From: an uncultured Clostridium sp.
GTDB taxonomy: Bacteria; Bacillota; Clostridia; TANB77; CAG-508
DNA: 64,000 nt
Reading direction: 5' to 3'
Assembly (NCBI GenBank): GCA_948465565.1
Contig: CAOJXR010000001.1
Coordinates: 310,001-374,000 of the forward strand
In this document: positions 39,430 to 49,185 of the stretch, piece by piece
How positions within the stretch are numbered: position 1 is the first letter of the stretch
Layout of the letters: each line of letters opens with the position of its first letter
Translations under genes and position numbers: made by a program
The notes under the pieces: generated by a model
Told to the model about the DNA's origin: nothing
What the model saw: only the letters and a program-made list of their open reading frames with translations
The model's database searches: none

Positions 39430-39642
39430 TTATCCCAACATACTCTTGCAATAGAAAATCCCGCACACAATCATCCCAAGGATGACAATGTACCTAGCAG
39501 GATTCTCAGCTGCGCTGTCGCAAAGTCGCTCTGCAAGCCGTGTCAGCGCATTAGGTCTTCCAGTAAAGCATGCATGCAAAGCAAGCCCAGCAAAGACCAG
39601 CACAAACAGAATTCCAGCGACACCAAAAACCATGGCTGTCAT
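39430..39642 (-). CDS. GC-rich orphan two-helix membrane peptide, uses CGG as Arg
   Basis: 70 residues with two hydrophobic helices (about 4-26 and 50-64) around a polar loop. AAAGGGAGGG lies before ATG. Codon use (many GCG, CTG, GCA) contrasts sharply with neighbours. It contains an in-frame CGG at 39538-39540, codon 35; skipping its C would destroy the second helix. Shares style with the ORF at 49186 (GC-rich, two helices, GC-rich terminator). Probably acquired. Family unknown. Confidence 0.5.
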   Translation of the reverse strand: MTAMVFGVAGILFVLVFAGLALHACFTGRPNALTRLAERLCDSAAENPARYIVILGMIVCGIFYCKSMLG

Positions 39643-39753
39643 GTTAGTCCCTCCCTTTCAACAAAGAATATTGCCATTATAACATGTTTCAATTACAAAA
39701 GCAAACTCAATATCTAATCTATATTTAAAACTTCATATCTCCTAAATATCGAA

Positions 39754-40557
39754 CTATTCTACTATAATATCTTCCCTTTGTTCAATCTTACCTGTCTCAG
39801 GATTTATAGTAATTATTTCCTTAACCAAATCTATTCTATCTCTCTGACCATCTATGCTATAATTTGCATCTATATAATACAATACATATTCACATATTTT
39901 TCCTTCTTTATGCATAAAAGATTGAACCAATTTCTTATCACTATTATTTTTATTTCTAACATAATTATCTAAATCTAAAACCAATTTAATTTTATCTGCC
40001 TCATCCAAATTAAGTATCTGATTTTCAATATCAAAATAAAACTTTTTAAACACCAACACTTTTTGTTCATAAATGTTATTTACATTTTCACTAACATATC
40101 TCCATCTAACATTTACAACATAAAAAATATCATCATCTTCAATTATATTAGCTCCAAGAACAAACTGATTTTGAGTAGCATAAACATCTCCTGCTATCTT
40201 TTTCGCCTCATTAACATCTTTCGCACTTCCTGCAATACGCTTGCAATCTATATTTTTAATCTTAACTCCATCTAATTTTAACAACCTCTCAAGCTCTGTT
40301 ATACTCAAACCCTCAATTTCTTTTTCTGCATAAACTTTATCAACAAAAGTATCAAATTTAAGTTCTTCTTTATCTAGTTCCCTTTGTTTTTCATCAGATA
40401 CAACATTAGAAATAACCTCTCCATTTTTTATATTCGAAGTACTTTTTACCAATTTAATAATTTGAGTAATCAAAAGAGTAAAAGTAAGAATGACCAATAA
40501 AGCAATAATAATCATCATTTTATTTCTTTGATTTTGTTTTTTTCGATTCTTTCTCAT
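39754..40557 (-). CDS. Membrane-anchored hypothetical protein
   Basis: 267 residues: a very basic N-terminus, one membrane helix (about 14-35: MMIIIALLVILTFTLLITQI), then a hydrophilic extracytoplasmic domain with mixed alpha/beta character. No catalytic motif or Cys lipobox. ATG 40557 has GGAGGG upstream, better than 40569. Isolated gene. Confidence 0.65.
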   Translation of the reverse strand: MRKNRKKQNQRNKMMIIIALLVILTFTLLITQIIKLVKSTSNIKNGEVISNVVSDEKQRELDKEELKFDTFVDKVYAEKEIEGLSITELERLLKLDGVKIKNIDCKRIAGSAKDVNEAKKIAGDVYATQNQFVLGANIIEDDDIFYVVNVRWRYVSENVNNIYEQKVLVFKKFYFDIENQILNLDEADKIKLVLDLDNYVRNKNNSDKKLVQSFMHKEGKICEYVLYYIDANYSIDGQRDRIDLVKEIITINPETGKIEQREDIIVE

Positions 40558-40684
40558 AAAACCCTCCAAATATCATAAAAATTATATCATCAACGGAATT
40601 TTATAACAATATTAGATATATTTCATTTTATTTACAAAGTAAAGATACCATCACAAAATTCATGAAAATAAAATAGAACCAAAA

Positions 40685-41167
40685 TCACTTATTCAATCCT
40701 AATAAAAAGTCTTTCATTTCAATTACATTGTAAAACGGAATATGTATTCCCTCTTGAGCAAGTCTTAATACTCTATAAGCTATTCTAATAATTCTCTCAC
40801 TTACATCTGAAGATACCTCTACATCTATATCCGAATTTACATACTTCTCTTTTACATACTTTTCAACTGTTGGAAACATATTTTGTATCAAAAACACTGA
40901 GTCTTTTCCAAGCACATTTCCAAAAACAAAATTATATACTAGTCTATTACCATTCTTAATTTTCTTCTCTTCATATATCTTCTTGTATTTATCATACTTA
41001 GTCGAAATTGGAACAAACCATATAATTTCTTTATCTTTCCTATCTCTAAAGCAAAAATAACAAGGTCTTCTAGTACCTCCTTCTTTATTTTCCATTAATT
41101 TATAATCTTTAAATAAATCAAAAAAATCATCCTTTATAAAATAAAATTTTCCGTCTTCAATTACCAT
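40685..41167 (-). CDS. Type III toxin, CptN/ToxN-AbiQ-like endoribonuclease (locus 2)
   Basis: 160 residues. Shares the layout of the first toxin: GKFYFIKDDFFDLF, RPCYFCFRDRKDKEIIWFVPISTKYDKYKK, VFLIQNMFPTVEKYV and a C-terminal helix. The start at 41167 follows AGAGGTG. Directly upstream lie an attenuator hairpin and two 48-nt repeats, the hallmark of type III toxin-antitoxin systems. The toxin is only moderately similar to locus 1, and the repeats differ, so each pair is probably specific. Confidence 0.85.
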   Translation of the reverse strand: MVIEDGKFYFIKDDFFDLFKDYKLMENKEGGTRRPCYFCFRDRKDKEIIWFVPISTKYDKYKKIYEEKKIKNGNRLVYNFVFGNVLGKDSVFLIQNMFPTVEKYVKEKYVNSDIDVEVSSDVSERIIRIAYRVLRLAQEGIHIPFYNVIEMKDFLLGLNK

Positions 41168-41187
41168 TACTACACCTCTTTTATTGC

Positions 41188-41228
41188 ACAAAAATGGAGA
41201 CTATAAAAATAGCCCCCATTTTTATACA
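41188..41228 (-). terminator. Attenuator hairpin between antitoxin RNA and toxin 2
   Basis: AAAAATGG..CTAT / ATAG..CCATTTTT, about 15 pairs including wobbles, ending in a T-run on the minus strand. Confidence 0.68.
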
Positions 41229-41233
41229 GTTAA

Positions 41234-41329
41234 ACATTTTTTCACCTGCACATTTATATCTCGCAAGCAGGGTTGCGGTTCACATTTTTTCACCTACACA
41301 TTTATATCTCGCAAGCAGGGTTGCGGTTC
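41234..41329 (-). ncRNA. Type III antitoxin RNA repeats (2 x 48 nt), locus 2
   Basis: Two 48-base repeats, differing at one base, with the start of a third at 41330. In minus-strand RNA CGCAA/UUGCG forms a stem whose loop CCUGC can pair with a downstream GCAGG; in the other copy the partner is GUAGG, keeping pairing by a G-U wobble. This is the expected H-type pseudoknot, with a covariation-like change. Confidence 0.85.
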
Positions 41330-41374
41330 ACATTTTTACTAAAGCGGATTTTAACATCCACCATTAGTATATAC

Positions 41375-41403
41375 ATTATACTTTAATATAGTTCAAAAAT
41401 CAA
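41375..41403 (-). promoter_or_regulatory. Promoter of type III locus 2
   Basis: TTGATT (41398-41403), 17 bases, TATAAT (41375-41380), minus strand, before the repeats. Confidence 0.7.
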
Positions 41404-41433
41404 TATATTTCTTATTTTTCGTTCGACAAAATT

Positions 41434-42090
41434 TTACATACACCTATCTATTGTAACAATCTTATTTGTATAAATCCTATCAATTCTCTCATCAGGATAA
41501 TACGTATCCAAAAAACAATCCCATGATGTCTTAGCAGGCATCTCAAGAACCCTCTCTTTTTGTCTAAATGATGCAGACCAAGAAATAAAAACATCACACA
41601 CAATAAAAACAGCCAAAATAGACGTAATAGTTATTGCTCTTTGAGTTATTTCACCAGTAATTATTTTATCAAACCATGGATGAACGATATGATAAAAAGC
41701 TACACCAGCCATCCCCCAATAAAACATATGCAACAAACTCGTACGACCATTAAAATTAATTGTTACCCAATGATAATCCCAAGAAATCGTGCCAAATAAC
41801 ACCTCTTGTAAATAAGAACAAATATATTCAGTAACCCCACCTAAGAACATAGACTTAAGAAAAACTTCTAAAGAACTCTCCATTTTCGGAACAATAAGTT
41901 CATATATCACAGCACCAGCACCATAAACAGGTATAAGTGGTCCATATAAAAGCCCTTGCCTTAGTTCAAAATGTCCCTTCTGAAACAATACCAATATATT
42001 TTCGTAAATAAAACCAACTATACTTCCTATTATAAAAATCCAAAATAACCTAAAAACCAGTCTTAAATTCTTTTTCATTTTTTTCTTCAT
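41434..42090 (-). CDS. Putative ABC-transporter-type membrane protein (PF06541-like)
   Basis: 218 residues, about five hydrophobic helices with the family features GSIVGFIYENI, RQGLLYGPLIPVYGAGAV, EYICSYLQEVLFGTISWDY and FNGRTSLLHMFYWG. Matches the PF06541 (CmpB-type permease) family of clostridial membrane proteins; no ATPase partner nearby. Actual substrate unknown. Confidence 0.8.
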   Translation of the reverse strand: MKKKMKKNLRLVFRLFWIFIIGSIVGFIYENILVLFQKGHFELRQGLLYGPLIPVYGAGAVIYELIVPKMESSLEVFLKSMFLGGVTEYICSYLQEVLFGTISWDYHWVTINFNGRTSLLHMFYWGMAGVAFYHIVHPWFDKIITGEITQRAITITSILAVFIVCDVFISWSASFRQKERVLEMPAKTSWDCFLDTYYPDERIDRIYTNKIVTIDRCM

Positions 42091-42281
42091 TTTTACTTCC
42101 TCTTTTTAATTTCAAACATTTTATTTCTAAAATATGAATTCAATATGAACTATTAAAATGTATTGTTAAATCAAAGCAAGAAGTATTATATCACGTTTAC
42201 ATAATTTTGGCAATATCTAATCTTACTCATATAAGCATAAGTCTATATGAAACCATAAAATCAGTAAAGCATGCCATAATT

Positions 42282-43448
42282 CTACACAAATGAAAACTCT
42301 ACTTTTACAACCGCATAATATCTAGAATCAATTTCATGAATCCTTCTTTTAATTTCATTTTCTAAAGCTGCTTTATCAATATTTCCATCTCTAGGAACAA
42401 CCAAATCAAAAATCAAATTAACTCTAGATCCACCATCAGTCATCCTAAAATCATGAATTGAATATTGTTCATCAATATCAGAAACTAACTTCTCAACAGT
42501 TTTTCTCATATTATTAACTTTTTCATCATTAACAACAATTGGATCCATGTGAATTGTAGTAATACACTTAAATTCCTTATACAAATCTTGTTCCAAGCCA
42601 TCAATAACATCATGAGCCTTACAAATATCACAATTATCTGGCACTTCAACATGGAAAGAAACAATTTTTCTTCCTGGACCATAATCATGAACCATAATAT
42701 CATGAATTCCAGAAATCATAGGATATCCTTTTGTAAACTCTATAATAGCATTAATAAACTCTTCATCTGGCTTTCCACCAAGCAATATATCAACAATCTC
42801 TTTAAGTGCTTTAAATCCAGTAAATAAAATAAATGCAGAAACAAATAAACTTGCAAAACCATCTATTGAAACTCCTGAAAATCTAGCAACAATCGTAGCA
42901 CCAAGAACTACTAATGTAGAAACAGAATCAGAAATACTATCATAAGAATTAGCTTTAATAGCTGAAGAATTTATCAATTTAGCAATTTTTCTATAAAAAA
43001 CAAAAAGCCATAATTTAACCAATACTGCAACTATCAAAAGTATAATAGTAATATTACTAACAGCTGGTAATTCTGGATGTATTATTTTTTCAATAGAACT
43101 CTTAAATAACTCTACACCAACTAAAATAATCAAAATATCAACAATAAACGCAGTAATATATTCCATTCTCCCATGTCCCCATGGATGGTCATTATCAACC
43201 TCTTTACCAGATATTTTAAAACCAATCATTGTAATAACAGATGAACCAGCATCTGTAACATTATTAAGACCATCAGAAATTATAGACATTGAATTTGCTA
43301 AAATTCCTATAACAATCTTAAATGCAGAAAGTAATATATTTACTATAATTCCTGTAATACTTGAAAGAAGTCCATATTTTTCACGTACTTCTTCATTATT
43401 CACATCTTCTTTATTTCGTATACATAATTTAATTAATAAATCTGTCAT
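42282..43448 (-). CDS. Cation diffusion facilitator transporter
   Basis: 388 residues, CDF family exporter of Zn/Mn/Fe-type divalent cations. Metal-binding motifs: SDGLNNVTDAGSSV (helix 2) and SYDSISDSVSTLV (helix 5, DxxxD). HPWGHGRMEYITAF follows helix 2, and the cytoplasmic ferredoxin-like domain begins near HDIMVHDYGPG. A C-terminal extension duplicates part of this domain. The start at 43448 (GAGGA upstream) is one base past the previous gene's stop, so coupled. Confidence 0.9.
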   Translation of the reverse strand: MTDLLIKLCIRNKEDVNNEEVREKYGLLSSITGIIVNILLSAFKIVIGILANSMSIISDGLNNVTDAGSSVITMIGFKISGKEVDNDHPWGHGRMEYITAFIVDILIILVGVELFKSSIEKIIHPELPAVSNITIILLIVAVLVKLWLFVFYRKIAKLINSSAIKANSYDSISDSVSTLVVLGATIVARFSGVSIDGFASLFVSAFILFTGFKALKEIVDILLGGKPDEEFINAIIEFTKGYPMISGIHDIMVHDYGPGRKIVSFHVEVPDNCDICKAHDVIDGLEQDLYKEFKCITTIHMDPIVVNDEKVNNMRKTVEKLVSDIDEQYSIHDFRMTDGGSRVNLIFDLVVPRDGNIDKAALENEIKRRIHEIDSRYYAVVKVEFSFV

Positions 43449-43449
43449 T

Positions 43450-44289
43450 TTAATTTTCCTCATCTAGTCCTGACATTCCAGAACCTTGATTTAAGCCGCT
43501 TTCTGTTATAGAAGTTCCTTCTTCATCACAAATAAATATAACAACATCTCCATAAAATACCATATCTAAATCAACATCTTCTTGCATCCATGAACAAGTA
43601 ATTCTAATCTTTGTTATATTCTCATCATCTTCGGATTTCTCTGGATTCTTTATAGCCTTCAAAACAAGTTTTTTATCTTCATCAGTAAAGCTATCATAAT
43701 CAATAGTATTATCTGTAGACTCACCAGTTTGGTTACTCATTTCACTATATTGTTTAGCCATTTGCATTGCACTATCTATAAATGTAAGCATCATATTATA
43801 AGAAGATGGAACTGCTAAGCAAGCTTCCTTAGCTTCTTCAATAGCAGGATCATCATCTGGTAAAGAATTATACTCATCTATAAATCTACTATCCTCACCA
43901 TTTACCTTCTCATAAGCAATATATGCCTTCATATCAATATAATTCTCTAAAAATTCATTCATAGCATCTTCATTCATAAAAGCTTCTACAAATTGTTCAG
44001 CAGCTTTTTTATGGAAATCTTCTACATCTGAACCTACAGAAACCTTATCTGTAGTATTATTATTTGTTTTGTTTTCTGTTTTATCTGAAGAAGTATTAGT
44101 ATTATTTCCTGCTAAAGTTTTATTATTTTCCTTCTTCTCATCACTAAACTTAATAGTTGAATTTCCATCTGACTTCTTATTATCTCCATTCTTACCCAAT
44201 ACAACAAAAAGGACAATAGCAACTACTATAACAACTACTGCTACTATAATTGAAATAAGTACCTTTTTATTTTGAAAAACATTTCTCAT
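43450..44289 (-). CDS. Membrane-anchored hypothetical protein with Ser/Thr/Asn linker
   Basis: 279 residues: a membrane helix (about 10-32), a disordered Asn/Thr/Ser/Lys linker (about 35-80), then a helical acidic domain with EDFHKKAAEQFVEAFMNED, typical of secreted anchored proteins that show NTF2-like tests. Assignment to a family is not possible. It overlaps nothing but leads directly into the CDF gene. Confidence 0.62.
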   Translation of the reverse strand: MRNVFQNKKVLISIIVAVVVIVVAIVLFVVLGKNGDNKKSDGNSTIKFSDEKKENNKTLAGNNTNTSSDKTENKTNNNTTDKVSVGSDVEDFHKKAAEQFVEAFMNEDAMNEFLENYIDMKAYIAYEKVNGEDSRFIDEYNSLPDDDPAIEEAKEACLAVPSSYNMMLTFIDSAMQMAKQYSEMSNQTGESTDNTIDYDSFTDEDKKLVLKAIKNPEKSEDDENITKIRITCSWMQEDVDLDMVFYGDVVIFICDEEGTSITESGLNQGSGMSGLDEEN

Positions 44290-44325
44290 TTCTTCTCTTC
44301 CTTTCTTTTTTACTTATTTTAAATT

Positions 44326-45516
44326 TTATGGCAAATAATTTCTAGGATCAACCCTATTGCCCCATTCGTATGGTGCAACTCTAACTTCGAAATGTAAGTG
44401 AGCACCGAATGAATTTCCAGTATTTCCTACCTTCATTATTGTCTGTCCTTGCTTAACAGTCTGTCCTTGAGAAACGGTTAAAGAACCCCTTATTCCGTGT
44501 CCATAAATTGTGCAAGTTCCATCATGATGATCTATTATTACATGAGTACCATAACTAGTAGTCTTATTTTCGGCAGTTAAAACTGTTCCATCTTTTACTG
44601 CATACACTGGTTGACCATAAATACCTCCAGATCCAAAATCAACAGCTCCATGATATGCTCCATGAAAAATCCCATCTTTTGAATAATACATACCTGTTGT
44701 TATTGTACAATAAGCTGATGGAAGTGGCCAAATATATCCACCAGGATTAACACTAGGTTTCTTCCCACCATTTTTCTTCTCTTCTTCCTCTAATTTCTTT
44801 ATAGCAGCCTTAATATTAGCATCCTCAGCCTGCATTTCCTCAATAGCTTTTTGAAGTTCTCTTTCCTCCTCAGACAATGTAGCCATTTTATCTGTCTTTT
44901 CTCTTTTAGCAACATCTAAAATAGCCTTTTTATTTGCTTGAGTTTCCCTAATCACCTCTAATTGTTTCTTACTCTCCTCTAAAGAAACTTTAGCTTCCTC
45001 AATAGTAATTTTAGTCTGTTTAATAGTTTCAATCAATTTATTATCAGCTTCAGCTAATTTTTCAACTAAATAATAATTTGCCAAAAAATCTGTTAAATCA
45101 TCTGATGAAAGCAAAAAATCTAAATAAGTTGTATCACCTGCTTTATAAGACGCAACAAGCTTTTTCTCAAAAAGTTTCTGTTTTTCCTCTAATTCTTTCT
45201 GAGTTCTGTCTAATTCCTTTTCCTTATCTTCAATATTATTAGCAATACTAGCTATATTATTATCTAAATCAACAATCTCATTTTCATAACTAGAAATCTG
45301 CATATTCAAAGCTTCAACCTCTTTTTGAATACCTGACATCTCTTTCAAAATATTCTGTTGCTGAGTCTTTGTATCATTTATCTGTTTTTCATTTGCTTTT
45401 TTTTGTTGTTCAAGCTCTGATTTTGTTGCAGCAAAAACCTGTATCACACTCATACCTAACATAAACAAAATAAGTAAAACAATTACAAATATCTTCTTTT
45501 TTCTCTGGAAATTCAT
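44326..45516 (-). CDS. Coiled-coil M23 peptidoglycan hydrolase (EnvC-like)
   Basis: 396 residues. Signal peptide-like N-terminus (about residues 7-30, cut near VFAA), a long coiled coil (about 32-240) and a C-terminal LytM/M23 domain with HGAYHGAVDFGSG (zinc H..D), VIIDHHDG and HGH/HLHFEVR. This is the EnvC/NlpD-like arrangement: coiled coil regulator plus M23 endopeptidase or activator. Start 45516 has GGAGGG upstream. Confidence 0.9.
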   Translation of the reverse strand: MNFQRKKKIFVIVLLILFMLGMSVIQVFAATKSELEQQKKANEKQINDTKTQQQNILKEMSGIQKEVEALNMQISSYENEIVDLDNNIASIANNIEDKEKELDRTQKELEEKQKLFEKKLVASYKAGDTTYLDFLLSSDDLTDFLANYYLVEKLAEADNKLIETIKQTKITIEEAKVSLEESKKQLEVIRETQANKKAILDVAKREKTDKMATLSEEERELQKAIEEMQAEDANIKAAIKKLEEEEKKNGGKKPSVNPGGYIWPLPSAYCTITTGMYYSKDGIFHGAYHGAVDFGSGGIYGQPVYAVKDGTVLTAENKTTSYGTHVIIDHHDGTCTIYGHGIRGSLTVSQGQTVKQGQTIMKVGNTGNSFGAHLHFEVRVAPYEWGNRVDPRNYLP

Positions 45517-45727
45517 AACTCCCTCCTCAAAAAATAACATACATTTAGATAATACATATAATAAATCAAGTTTTCAAGTCTTTTATAAATTTTAGCAGAA
45601 TTCTTATACCTTTTCATACAAATTATTTTAAGCAAATTTGCTAAAAAACTAGTATTTTTGAGGTTTTTATGGTATAATAAAAAAGGTGAGCAAAAGAAAA
45701 AGAACGTTAATATAAAGGAGAAAAATA

Positions 45728-45901
45728 ATGTTTAATATGTCAAAAGAAGAAAAATTCAATTTTGATATTGCCAATCTAAAACAAGACTTTGCCATAGAAA
45801 ACATAAACATAACAGCTTCAGATATAGAAATGTTAAAAAGATATTCAAATCAAGAAATATCAGAAAGTGAAATAATAGATATTATCAAAAAAGGAATTTA
45901 A
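45728..45901 (+). CDS. VbhA/FicA-like antitoxin
   Basis: 57 residues, too short for many gene finders. Contains a helix with NLKQDFAIENINITAS; the stretch DFAIEN fits the [S/T]xxxE[G/N] Fic-inhibitory motif except that the first residue is Asp. RYSNQEISESEIIDIIKK follows, matching the GEIS-dE tail of VbhA-like antitoxins. AAAGGAG lies before ATG. It ends 4 bases before the fic start. Confidence 0.75.
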   Translation: MFNMSKEEKFNFDIANLKQDFAIENINITASDIEMLKRYSNQEISESEIIDIIKKGI

Positions 45902-45905
45902 TTAA

Positions 45906-46493
45906 ATGGAAAATAATGTAAAAAATTCAATGTATTGCTATCCTGGAACTAATGTATTAAAGAATAAATTAAATATTCGTGATAGTAATAAATTATTTGA
46001 AATAGAAAAACAAATTGTTTTAGTAAAATCATACATACTAAGACAGAACAAAATACGCTATACATTTGATAAAAGACATTTTACATATCTACATGACTTC
46101 TTATTTAGCGACATATACCCTTTTGCAGGTAAATTCAGAACAGAAAATATATATAAAGGTAGTTTCACTTTTGCTAGCTGGGAATACATAGAAAGTGAAC
46201 TAGATAGACTACTAAAAGAATTAAAATCTGAAAACTTTTTACAAGGATTAGATAAAGAAAATCTATCCAAAAGATTAGCTTACTATCTATCAGAATTAAA
46301 CGTTCTTCACCCATTCAGAGAAGGAAATGGGAGAACAATTCGCGAATTTATACGTGAAATAGCTATGTTAGCAGGTTTCACTCTCGACTTACAAAACACA
46401 ACCCCAGAAGAAATGTTCAACGCCTGTGTCAAATCAGTATACGACACAACAGATTTAGAACAAATTATATTTAGCTGCTTATTGCAAAACTAG
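45906..46493 (+). CDS. fic: Fic-domain AMP-transferase toxin
   Basis: 195 residues. The Fic motif HPFREGNGRTIREF (HPFxxGNGRxxR) with catalytic His is complete, preceded by the beta-hairpin flap FASWEYIESEL. Fic toxins AMPylate targets such as gyrase/topoisomerase IV or others; target unknown. The upstream 57-aa protein carries the inhibitory helix in trans, so this is a class I Fic/VbhA-type pair. Confidence 0.92.
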   Translation: MENNVKNSMYCYPGTNVLKNKLNIRDSNKLFEIEKQIVLVKSYILRQNKIRYTFDKRHFTYLHDFLFSDIYPFAGKFRTENIYKGSFTFASWEYIESELDRLLKELKSENFLQGLDKENLSKRLAYYLSELNVLHPFREGNGRTIREFIREIAMLAGFTLDLQNTTPEEMFNACVKSVYDTTDLEQIIFSCLLQN

Positions 46494-46525
46494 AAAAATG
46501 CAGGATTAGCTCCTGCATTTTTTAG
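46493..46525. terminator. Bidirectional terminator between fic and clpB
   Basis: AAAATGCAGGA / TCCTGCATTTT, perfect stem with a 5-base loop and T-runs on both strands. Confidence 0.85.
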
Positions 46526-49110
46526 TTTACTGTCAACTCATTTCCATCAAAATCAATTTTCACCTCAGAATTTGGCACAATAACCTGCTCCAAAATCTTT
46601 CTAGCAATAAGAGTATCAAGTTTCTTTTGTACAAACCTCTTAAGAGGTCTAGCCCCATAAGCAGAATCATAACCATTCTCAATCAAATAATCCTTAGCAC
46701 TATCAGTTAATCCAATCTTAATCTGCCTATCATCAAGCCTTTTATTCAAATCAACAATCAATAAATCCAATATTTTCTCAATTTGTTCCTTCTTCAAAGG
46801 CTTATACAAAATAATCTCACTCAAACGATTCAAAAATTCAGGTCTAAAACTCTGTTTCAAAAGCATATTCACTTTATCCTCAGCATCAAGAGAAATATCC
46901 CCATCCTTATCAATTCCCTCTAAAATATATTCAGAACCCAAATTAGAAGTAAGAATAATAATCGTATTCTTAAAATCAACTGTTCTACCCTGAGAATCAG
47001 TAATTCTACCATCATCAAGCACCTGAAGCAATACATTAAACACATCTGGATGGGCCTTCTCTATCTCATCGAACAGAATAACTGAATAAGGTCTTCTCCT
47101 AACAGCCTCTGTAAGTTGACCACCTTCCTCATAACCAACATATCCTGGAGGCGCACCAATAAGTCTAGATACCGAATATTTCTCCATGTATTCAGACATA
47201 TCAATTCTAACCATATTATGCTCATCATCAAACAAAGCCTCAGCCAAAGCCTTTGCAAGCTCTGTCTTACCAACACCCGTTGGACCCAAAAACATAAATG
47301 AACCAATTGGTCTATTAGGATCCTGTATACCCGCTCTTGAACGAATAATAGCCTCTGTAACCTTTGTCACAGCATCATCTTGGCCAATCACTCTTTCATG
47401 AAGAATATTACCCAAATTTAAAATTTTCTCTCTTTCACTCTCCATCAATTTTGAAACAGGTATACCCGTCCATTTAGCAATAATCTTCGTAATCTCTTCA
47501 TCAGTAACCTTTGTTCTAAGTAAGCTAGATTCCTTTGATTTAGCAGCAATTGCCTCTTCCTCTTTAAGTTTTGCTTGAAGTTCAGGCAACTTCCCATATT
47601 TTAGTTCAGCAGCCTTATTAAGGTCATAATTTCTCTCAGCCATCTCAATTTCACTATTTACTCTCTCCAAATCCTCACGAAGCTTTTGTACCTTAAAAAT
47701 CGCATCCTTTTCATTATCCCACTTAGCCTTCATCTCATTAAACTTAGCTCTCATTTCTGCAATTTCTTTTCTAATTTCATCTAACCTTTTCTTAGACATC
47801 TCATCAGTCTCTTTTTTTAGAGCAGTCTCCTCAATTTGATATTGTGTAATCTTATGAGAAATTTCATCTAATTCAATCGGCATAGACTCCATTTCCGTCT
47901 TAATCATAGAACAAGCCTCATCAATTAAATCAATCGCTTTATCAGGTAAAAATCTATCTGAAATATATCTATGAGAAAGGGTTGCAGCAGCAATTATCGC
48001 ATTATCGCTAATCTCAACACCATGATAAACTTCATATCTCTCTTTCAATCCCCTTAAAATAGAAATCGTATCCTCGACTGTTGGCTCATCTACAAGAACA
48101 TGTTGGAAACGTCTTTCCAAAGCAGGATCCTTTTCAATATACTTTCTATACTCATTAAGTGTAGTAGCACCAATACAATGGAGTTCTCCCCTTGCAAGCA
48201 TTGGTTTCAACAAGTTTCCGGCATCCATCGCTCCATCCGTCTTTCCAGCACCAACAATAGTATGAAGCTCATCTATAAATAAAATAATACGACCATCACT
48301 TTTCTTAACTTCCTCTAAAACCGCTTTAAGTCTCTCTTCAAACTCACCTCTATACTTAGCACCAGCAACCAAAGCACCCATATCTAATGAAAAAATTGTA
48401 CAATTTTTAAGAACTTCAGGAACATCCCCTCTAACAATACGAAGTGCCAGTCCCTCTGCAATAGCAGTCTTACCAACACCTGGCTCACCAATCAAACATG
48501 GATTATTCTTTGTTTTTCTTGATAAAATTCTAATAACATTTCTTATTTCATCATCCCTACCAATAACAGGATCAAGCTTCTGTTTCTTTGCCATCTCCAC
48601 TAAATCAGTACCATACTTTTCTAAAACATTATAAGTACCTTCTGGATTATCAGTCGTCACTCTAGCACCTCCTCTAACTTCTGCCAAAACCTTCATAAAA
48701 ACATTTTTATTAATATTAAAAACTTTAAAAAGTTCCTTTATCTTGTTATTTCCTTTATTAAATAAAGCAATCATCAAATGCTCAACAGAAACATATTCAT
48801 CCTTCATCTCCTGAGCAACCTTCTCACTATCAGCAAAAACACTATCAGTATCCTGTGAAACATATACTTTATCAATCTCTCTAGACCCCATCACTTTAGG
48901 CAGCTTTAACACCTCAGACTTTACACTACTTTCAAAATTCTCACTAACACCCATCTTCTTCAAAATCTGCTTAATTAAACTATCCTGCACAACAAGCAAA
49001 GCCTCAAGCACATGTACTTGCTCAATTTGCTGATTTTGATTTTCAGCCGCAATGCTCTGAGCCTTTTGAATTACCTCAATAGACTTTTGCGTCAATTTTT
49101 GCATATTCAT
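46522..49110 (-). CDS. clpB: ClpB disaggregase
   Basis: 862 aa AAA+ chaperone that resolves aggregates with DnaK. N domain, first Walker A GEPGVGKTAIAEGLA (about 205), LIDELHTIVGAG (Walker B), the M-domain coiled coil (about 405-520), second Walker A GPTGVGKTELAKALA and ILFDEIEKAHPDV. ATG at 49110 follows GGGTGATTTT; a GTG four codons upstream is possible. Full length for the family. Confidence 0.96.
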   Translation of the reverse strand: MNMQKLTQKSIEVIQKAQSIAAENQNQQIEQVHVLEALLVVQDSLIKQILKKMGVSENFESSVKSEVLKLPKVMGSREIDKVYVSQDTDSVFADSEKVAQEMKDEYVSVEHLMIALFNKGNNKIKELFKVFNINKNVFMKVLAEVRGGARVTTDNPEGTYNVLEKYGTDLVEMAKKQKLDPVIGRDDEIRNVIRILSRKTKNNPCLIGEPGVGKTAIAEGLALRIVRGDVPEVLKNCTIFSLDMGALVAGAKYRGEFEERLKAVLEEVKKSDGRIILFIDELHTIVGAGKTDGAMDAGNLLKPMLARGELHCIGATTLNEYRKYIEKDPALERRFQHVLVDEPTVEDTISILRGLKERYEVYHGVEISDNAIIAAATLSHRYISDRFLPDKAIDLIDEACSMIKTEMESMPIELDEISHKITQYQIEETALKKETDEMSKKRLDEIRKEIAEMRAKFNEMKAKWDNEKDAIFKVQKLREDLERVNSEIEMAERNYDLNKAAELKYGKLPELQAKLKEEEAIAAKSKESSLLRTKVTDEEITKIIAKWTGIPVSKLMESEREKILNLGNILHERVIGQDDAVTKVTEAIIRSRAGIQDPNRPIGSFMFLGPTGVGKTELAKALAEALFDDEHNMVRIDMSEYMEKYSVSRLIGAPPGYVGYEEGGQLTEAVRRRPYSVILFDEIEKAHPDVFNVLLQVLDDGRITDSQGRTVDFKNTIIILTSNLGSEYILEGIDKDGDISLDAEDKVNMLLKQSFRPEFLNRLSEIILYKPLKKEQIEKILDLLIVDLNKRLDDRQIKIGLTDSAKDYLIENGYDSAYGARPLKRFVQKKLDTLIARKILEQVIVPNSEVKIDFDGNELTVN

Positions 49111-49185
49111 AAAATCACCCACTTTACATAAAAATATTTACAATGTATAATATAACTATCTTTTATTGAAGGGAGTAGCCCAAAA

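Noticed and set aside
41234-41329. CRISPR array (two repeats)
   Set aside because: No spacers; same type III toxin-antitoxin layout.
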